Assembly (NCBI RefSeq): GCF_017745275.1
Contig: NZ_JAGHZS010000002.1
Location: 359,859-423,858 of the forward strand
Source: Chitinophaga sp.
Lineage (GTDB): Bacteria > Bacteroidota > Bacteroidia > Chitinophagales > Chitinophagaceae
Reading direction: 5' to 3'
DNA: 64,000 nucleotides
Within the stretch, counting starts at the first letter, position 1. Each line of letters starts with the position of its first letter. This document shows positions 60,773 through 64,000 of this stretch, piece after piece. A program made the position numbers and the translations under genes. The notes beneath the pieces are model-generated. The model saw only the letters and a program-made list of their open reading frames with translations. It did no database searches and was not told where the DNA came from.

Positions 60773-61153
60773 ATGTCCATCCTTGACACCTCTAAAGATC
60801 CATTAGCTAAATCCTTCATCGCCGGAAAAACGCCGGCAACCTTATCCTTGCTTCATCATTTCCTCGAACAATATGCGGCTTTGAATAAGGATATTTACCT
60901 GTATCCCACCAAATCCATGCTGGGTATAGGCCTTGGTGATAAGCGAATTGCCTGGGTGACACAGTTGGGAAAAAACTTCGTACACATTGTATTCCCATTT
61001 GAAAAAGCATATCCGGATAATTTATGTTTCCAGAAAATAGCGCCTGTACCTGGTGATGCACGTCAGGTGAACCATCATTTTCGTATGTATTCACCAGAAG
61101 ATGTAAATGACGAGGTAATGCAGTTTATGCGGTTGTCAATGAAATCACTCTGA
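60773..61153 (+). CDS. DUF5655-like hypothetical protein
   Basis: 126 residues. N-terminal helices (FIAGKTPATLSLLHHFLEQY) precede strands KSMLGIGLGDKRIAWVTQLGKNFVHIVFPF and a final VNHHFRMYSPEDVNDEVMQFM. The strand pattern is like DUF5655 proteins of unknown function. It ends nine bases inside the convergent permease gene. Confidence 0.6.
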   Translation: MSILDTSKDPLAKSFIAGKTPATLSLLHHFLEQYAALNKDIYLYPTKSMLGIGLGDKRIAWVTQLGKNFVHIVFPFEKAYPDNLCFQKIAPVPGDARQVNHHFRMYSPEDVNDEVMQFMRLSMKSL

Positions 61154-63547
61154 TTTCAGCGCCTTTACCGGGTTAGCCAGCGCGGCTTTGATCGATTGTA
61201 TGCTCACCGTCAGCAGGGCAATCGCTACTACGATCAGACCGGTAACGGCAAACATCCACCATTGTATTTGTATGCGGTAAGCGTATTCCTGCAGCCATTG
61301 GCTCATGATGTACCAGGTCACCGGGGTGGCGATGAAGAGCGCGATAGCCGCCAGTTTAACAAAATCTTCCGATAGTAAATTTACGATGCTGGTCACAGAA
61401 GCCCCCAGTACTTTCCGGATACTTATTTCTTTACTGCGTTTGGTAATGTTGTAGGCGGTAAGGCCCAGGATGCCCAAACAGGTAATAAACAGCGTAAACC
61501 AGGAGAAGAGCTGTACAATTTTACCGAATTGCAGGTCTGCTTTGTATTGCTCATCATATAGTTCGTCGAAGAAATGGTATTCAAATGGATAGCCCGGATA
61601 TTGCTGCTGCCAGAGGGCTTGCATTTTTGCAATGGTCTGCCCGATATCTTTGGTATGTAATTTAGCAGAAAAGAAACTGCCTCCGTTGCCGCGATACCAG
61701 TGAAGCATTGGAAGTATCGCAGTTTTTAAAGACTGTTGATGATAATCTTCCACCACACCTGCAATAATGCTGAAGTGGTTAGGGCTGTTCCAGGAAAAGG
61801 AAAGCTTTTGCCCGATGGCTTCTTCCGGGGTATTAAAGCCAAAAAGGCGACAGGCCTCCCTGCTAAGGATGACCTTATCATTATGGGAAGCGTCACCCCG
61901 GAAATTGTCGCCGGCCAGCAATTTAAGGTTCATCACCGGCAGGAAATTTTCATCAATACCATAAGCATAGATGACCGTATTCAGGCCGATGTTGGAACCT
62001 GGCCGGTGAATACCACTCATGGTAGCCAGTTCGTGTAAGCTGGCGCCGGGTAGCGCTTCTGATGCCGTGATTTTTTCTACTTCCGATAGTTGGGATACGT
62101 TGTTGATATACGCGGTGGTTTGCTGCCGGCGGATAGAATCCATTACTTTACCTTGTCCGGATGGCACCCTGAGTATCAATGTCTGGTCGGTGCTGAGGCC
62201 CAGGTCCTGGTGGCGCATATAAGACAGCTGTTTGAAAACAATGAGCGAGGCGGACAATACTATCAGGGCTGCCGCAAATTGACCTACTACCAACACTCTT
62301 CTAAATAGCGTGCTTGCAGAAGAAGTAGTAAAAGATCTGCGTGTAACGCTGACAGGTTTCACCGCCGATAGCACCAGGGCGGGATATACCCCGGAGAGTA
62401 TACAACTGAATACAAAAAGCGCCAGGGTGCTGAGCCAGAAGAAGGAGGACCGGAAGAAATCTGCCGTAACAGGACGTCCGGTCAGTTTTACATAGTAAGG
62501 TAATAGTAGGACTATCAGTGCCAATGCAAGGGCAATGGCGATGGTGTTGGTTAATATAGTTTCTGTCATGAATTGTTTCACCAGTGATATTCTGGAAGAG
62601 CCCAACGCTTTGCGCATTCCCGTTTCTTTGGTGCGGTCGGCGGCGCGGGCAGTGGTCAGATTTACATAGTTTACCGCGCCTGCCAGCAACACAAGTATGG
62701 CAATCACCACCATAAACTGTACGGTTTTCAGGTCACCGTTTTCTTCCGGCTCGAACGATTTATGTGATAACAGGTGTATATCTTTCATGGGCTCCGCTTT
62801 CATCTTGTTATCCTTTAGTTTTTCTTTGGCTACCTGCATCAACTTGTTGTTGAAGGCCGCGAGGCTGGCATGGGGGAGTAGTTGCACATAGGTATAGTTA
62901 TTATTACCGTTCCAGCTTTCGGGATCAAGTCCTCTGCCAATCAGGGAGTTGAAAGAGATGAGCAGATCAAATTTCAAGTGAGTATTGGGTGGTACATCTT
63001 TAATAACACTGGTAATGGTATAGGTCCAATCGCCATCCCGGAGCAATTTTCCTACCGCAGGCTCGTTACCAAACATTTTTTTGGCGAGAGATTCCGTCAC
63101 CACGGCCTGGTTAGGTGCCGTGAGTGCTGTGGAGGGTTGTCCGGCTATAAAGTCATAGTTGAAAACGGTGAACATGGAATTATCTACCGCATATGTTTCT
63201 ACCTTGAAAACTTTTCCGTCGGCTTCCACGGTGGGAACTTCTTCCAGGTGTTCTACCCGCACATAATCCACTACTTCGGGAAATTGTTTTTTGATCAATG
63301 GCCCCAGTGGTGGATGTGTTTCGCAATCCGTCATTTCATATTCAGCACCTCTGTATCTATCGAGTGTAATGCGATAAATGTTATCGGCATTTTTGTAAAA
63401 GTTTTCATAGCTGTATTCAAACCGCGCATAATTGATGATAAACAAGAATGCTGCTGTTGCCAGTGCCAACCCCAGTATGTTGATGATAGCATAAAACTTA
63501 TCTTTTCTGAGATTGCGCCAGGATATTTTCAGGTAATTCAGAAACAT
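61145..63547 (-). CDS. FtsX/MacB-type ABC transporter permease
   Basis: 800 residues from ATG 63547 (MFLNYLKISWRNLRKDK); the frame to 63616 adds an unlikely leader. First helix INILGLALATAAFLFI; periplasmic MacB-PCD; helix cluster (VAILVLLAGAVNYVNLTTARAADRTKETGMRKALGSSRISLVKQ); second unit with SKEISIRKVLGASVTSIVNLL. It is a paralogue of the permease at 55550, in opposite orientation, with no ATPase nearby. Expected in the inner membrane. Confidence 0.92.
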   Translation of the reverse strand: MFLNYLKISWRNLRKDKFYAIINILGLALATAAFLFIINYARFEYSYENFYKNADNIYRITLDRYRGAEYEMTDCETHPPLGPLIKKQFPEVVDYVRVEHLEEVPTVEADGKVFKVETYAVDNSMFTVFNYDFIAGQPSTALTAPNQAVVTESLAKKMFGNEPAVGKLLRDGDWTYTITSVIKDVPPNTHLKFDLLISFNSLIGRGLDPESWNGNNNYTYVQLLPHASLAAFNNKLMQVAKEKLKDNKMKAEPMKDIHLLSHKSFEPEENGDLKTVQFMVVIAILVLLAGAVNYVNLTTARAADRTKETGMRKALGSSRISLVKQFMTETILTNTIAIALALALIVLLLPYYVKLTGRPVTADFFRSSFFWLSTLALFVFSCILSGVYPALVLSAVKPVSVTRRSFTTSSASTLFRRVLVVGQFAAALIVLSASLIVFKQLSYMRHQDLGLSTDQTLILRVPSGQGKVMDSIRRQQTTAYINNVSQLSEVEKITASEALPGASLHELATMSGIHRPGSNIGLNTVIYAYGIDENFLPVMNLKLLAGDNFRGDASHNDKVILSREACRLFGFNTPEEAIGQKLSFSWNSPNHFSIIAGVVEDYHQQSLKTAILPMLHWYRGNGGSFFSAKLHTKDIGQTIAKMQALWQQQYPGYPFEYHFFDELYDEQYKADLQFGKIVQLFSWFTLFITCLGILGLTAYNITKRSKEISIRKVLGASVTSIVNLLSEDFVKLAAIALFIATPVTWYIMSQWLQEYAYRIQIQWWMFAVTGLIVVAIALLTVSIQSIKAALANPVKALKSE

Positions 63548-63826
63548 ATTTCGGTAGTTTGGTAAACTGCCGTTCCGGGTCACAAGAAGGTTGCCATTTA
63601 ATGGTGCCGCTGTCATAGGGTGTTTCCCGGGAGCGGCATTATCCGGGATGTCCGGAAACGGACATTTTTGTCCGGTATCGGCAGTTGCCCGAATATATTA
63701 ATTATTTCGGGAGAAAGGAAGCCGGCACGGTGTGTCTTTTGTTTCAAATGAGGGCATATGCTGCTTAACTAAGGAAGGAGTGTTATATTTATAGGGTAAG
63801 CCCATTTGTTGTTAAAAATTTATGGT

Positions 63827-64000
63827 ATGAACAATCACCTCCGGCCGGCTTCCAGAAATATGATTGAGTCTATACTCGTACTGCTGTTGCTGTTGGCTTT
63901 GCTGTTAGCGCTGTACCAAGTATTGCATTTATTTTTTGGTGTACTCACTTTTGCATTGATCTTTTCTGTTTCTTTTTATCCGCTGTTTGAGCGCATGGTG
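63827..64000 (+). CDS. AI-2E-family transporter, N-terminal part
   Basis: 58 codons from ATG 63827 to the window edge. Two membrane helices with the family pattern (ESILVLLLLLALLLALYQVL and FGVLTFALIFSVSFYPLFERMV). AI-2E transporters (YdiK/PerM/TqsA) are inner-membrane permeases of about 350-400 residues for autoinducers or other small solutes. Identity is provisional because most of the gene is missing. Confidence 0.6.
   Translation, partial: MNNHLRPASRNMIESILVLLLLLALLLALYQVLHLFFGVLTFALIFSVSFYPLFERMV

Overview
The window looks like chromosomal DNA of a Chitinophagaceae-type Bacteroidota, probably Chitinophaga or a close relative. The evidence is two complete ECF sigma / FecR / SusC / SusD loci, many MKK-type lipoproteins and SPase I proteins ending in AQ, Bacteroidota-type -7 boxes (TAnnTTTG), no clear Shine-Dalgarno sequences, and FtsX/MacB-like permeases with about 800 residues. 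No rRNA, tRNA, CRISPR array, transposase or phage gene was recognised.

Layout. 1-800: a partial KTSC-like gene and a frameshifted VOC (glyoxalase-fold) gene. 817-10089: uptake locus 1 on the minus strand, transcribed sigma, FecR, SusC (with STN signalling domain), SusD, Mx1-peptidase-like lipoprotein lacking HExxH, and a TlpA-like thioredoxin. 10456-25180: mixed housekeeping and accessory genes, including a class C beta-lactamase-fold hydrolase, HopJ-family protein, a near-certain rifampicin phosphotransferase (Rph), a POT peptide transporter, an OmpA protein, a GreA/B-like protein, a non-heme chloroperoxidase-type hydrolase, AraC plus SDR, and GNAT. 25498-28203: a large orphan protein related to VioB (ferritin-like iminophenylpyruvate dimer synthase family). 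28342-33966: oxidoreductase, HExxH protein, two envelope proteins, DUF1801 and an acyltransferase.

33963-37972 is the most interesting part: a tight five-gene minus-strand operon encoding a polymerase-beta-type nucleotidyltransferase, a diverged PurC (SAICAR synthetase) homologue, a tandem AbrB-fold protein, a dTMP-kinase-like P-loop kinase and a short HisG (ATP phosphoribosyltransferase) homologue. HisG-like plus PurC-like enzymes outside his and pur operons are the hallmark of the coformycin/pentostatin pathway, so this may be an undescribed nucleoside or nucleotide-derived metabolite system in Bacteroidota.

38283-49822: truncated haemoglobin, a GDPD, then uptake locus 2 (sigma, FecR, SusC, SusD, PqaA-family protein, and a GDPD-esterase fusion) which suggests use of glycerophosphodiester or esterified substrates. 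49900-58492: lipoprotein, membrane protein with divergent MarR regulator and palindromic operators, DUF4198 protein, a GbsR-type regulator with two identical operator palindromes flanking it and a dead ABC-ATPase remnant, methyltransferase, dual-specificity phosphatase, FtsX-like permease, Crp-type regulator. 58593-61153: an AT-rich run of small genes including an NTF2-fold immunity protein, resembling an immunity-gene island. 61145-64000: a second FtsX-like permease and the start of an AI-2E-family transporter. Three very long perfect or near-perfect hairpins built from short repeated words sit directly on gene stop codons (21302, 28202, 52259).
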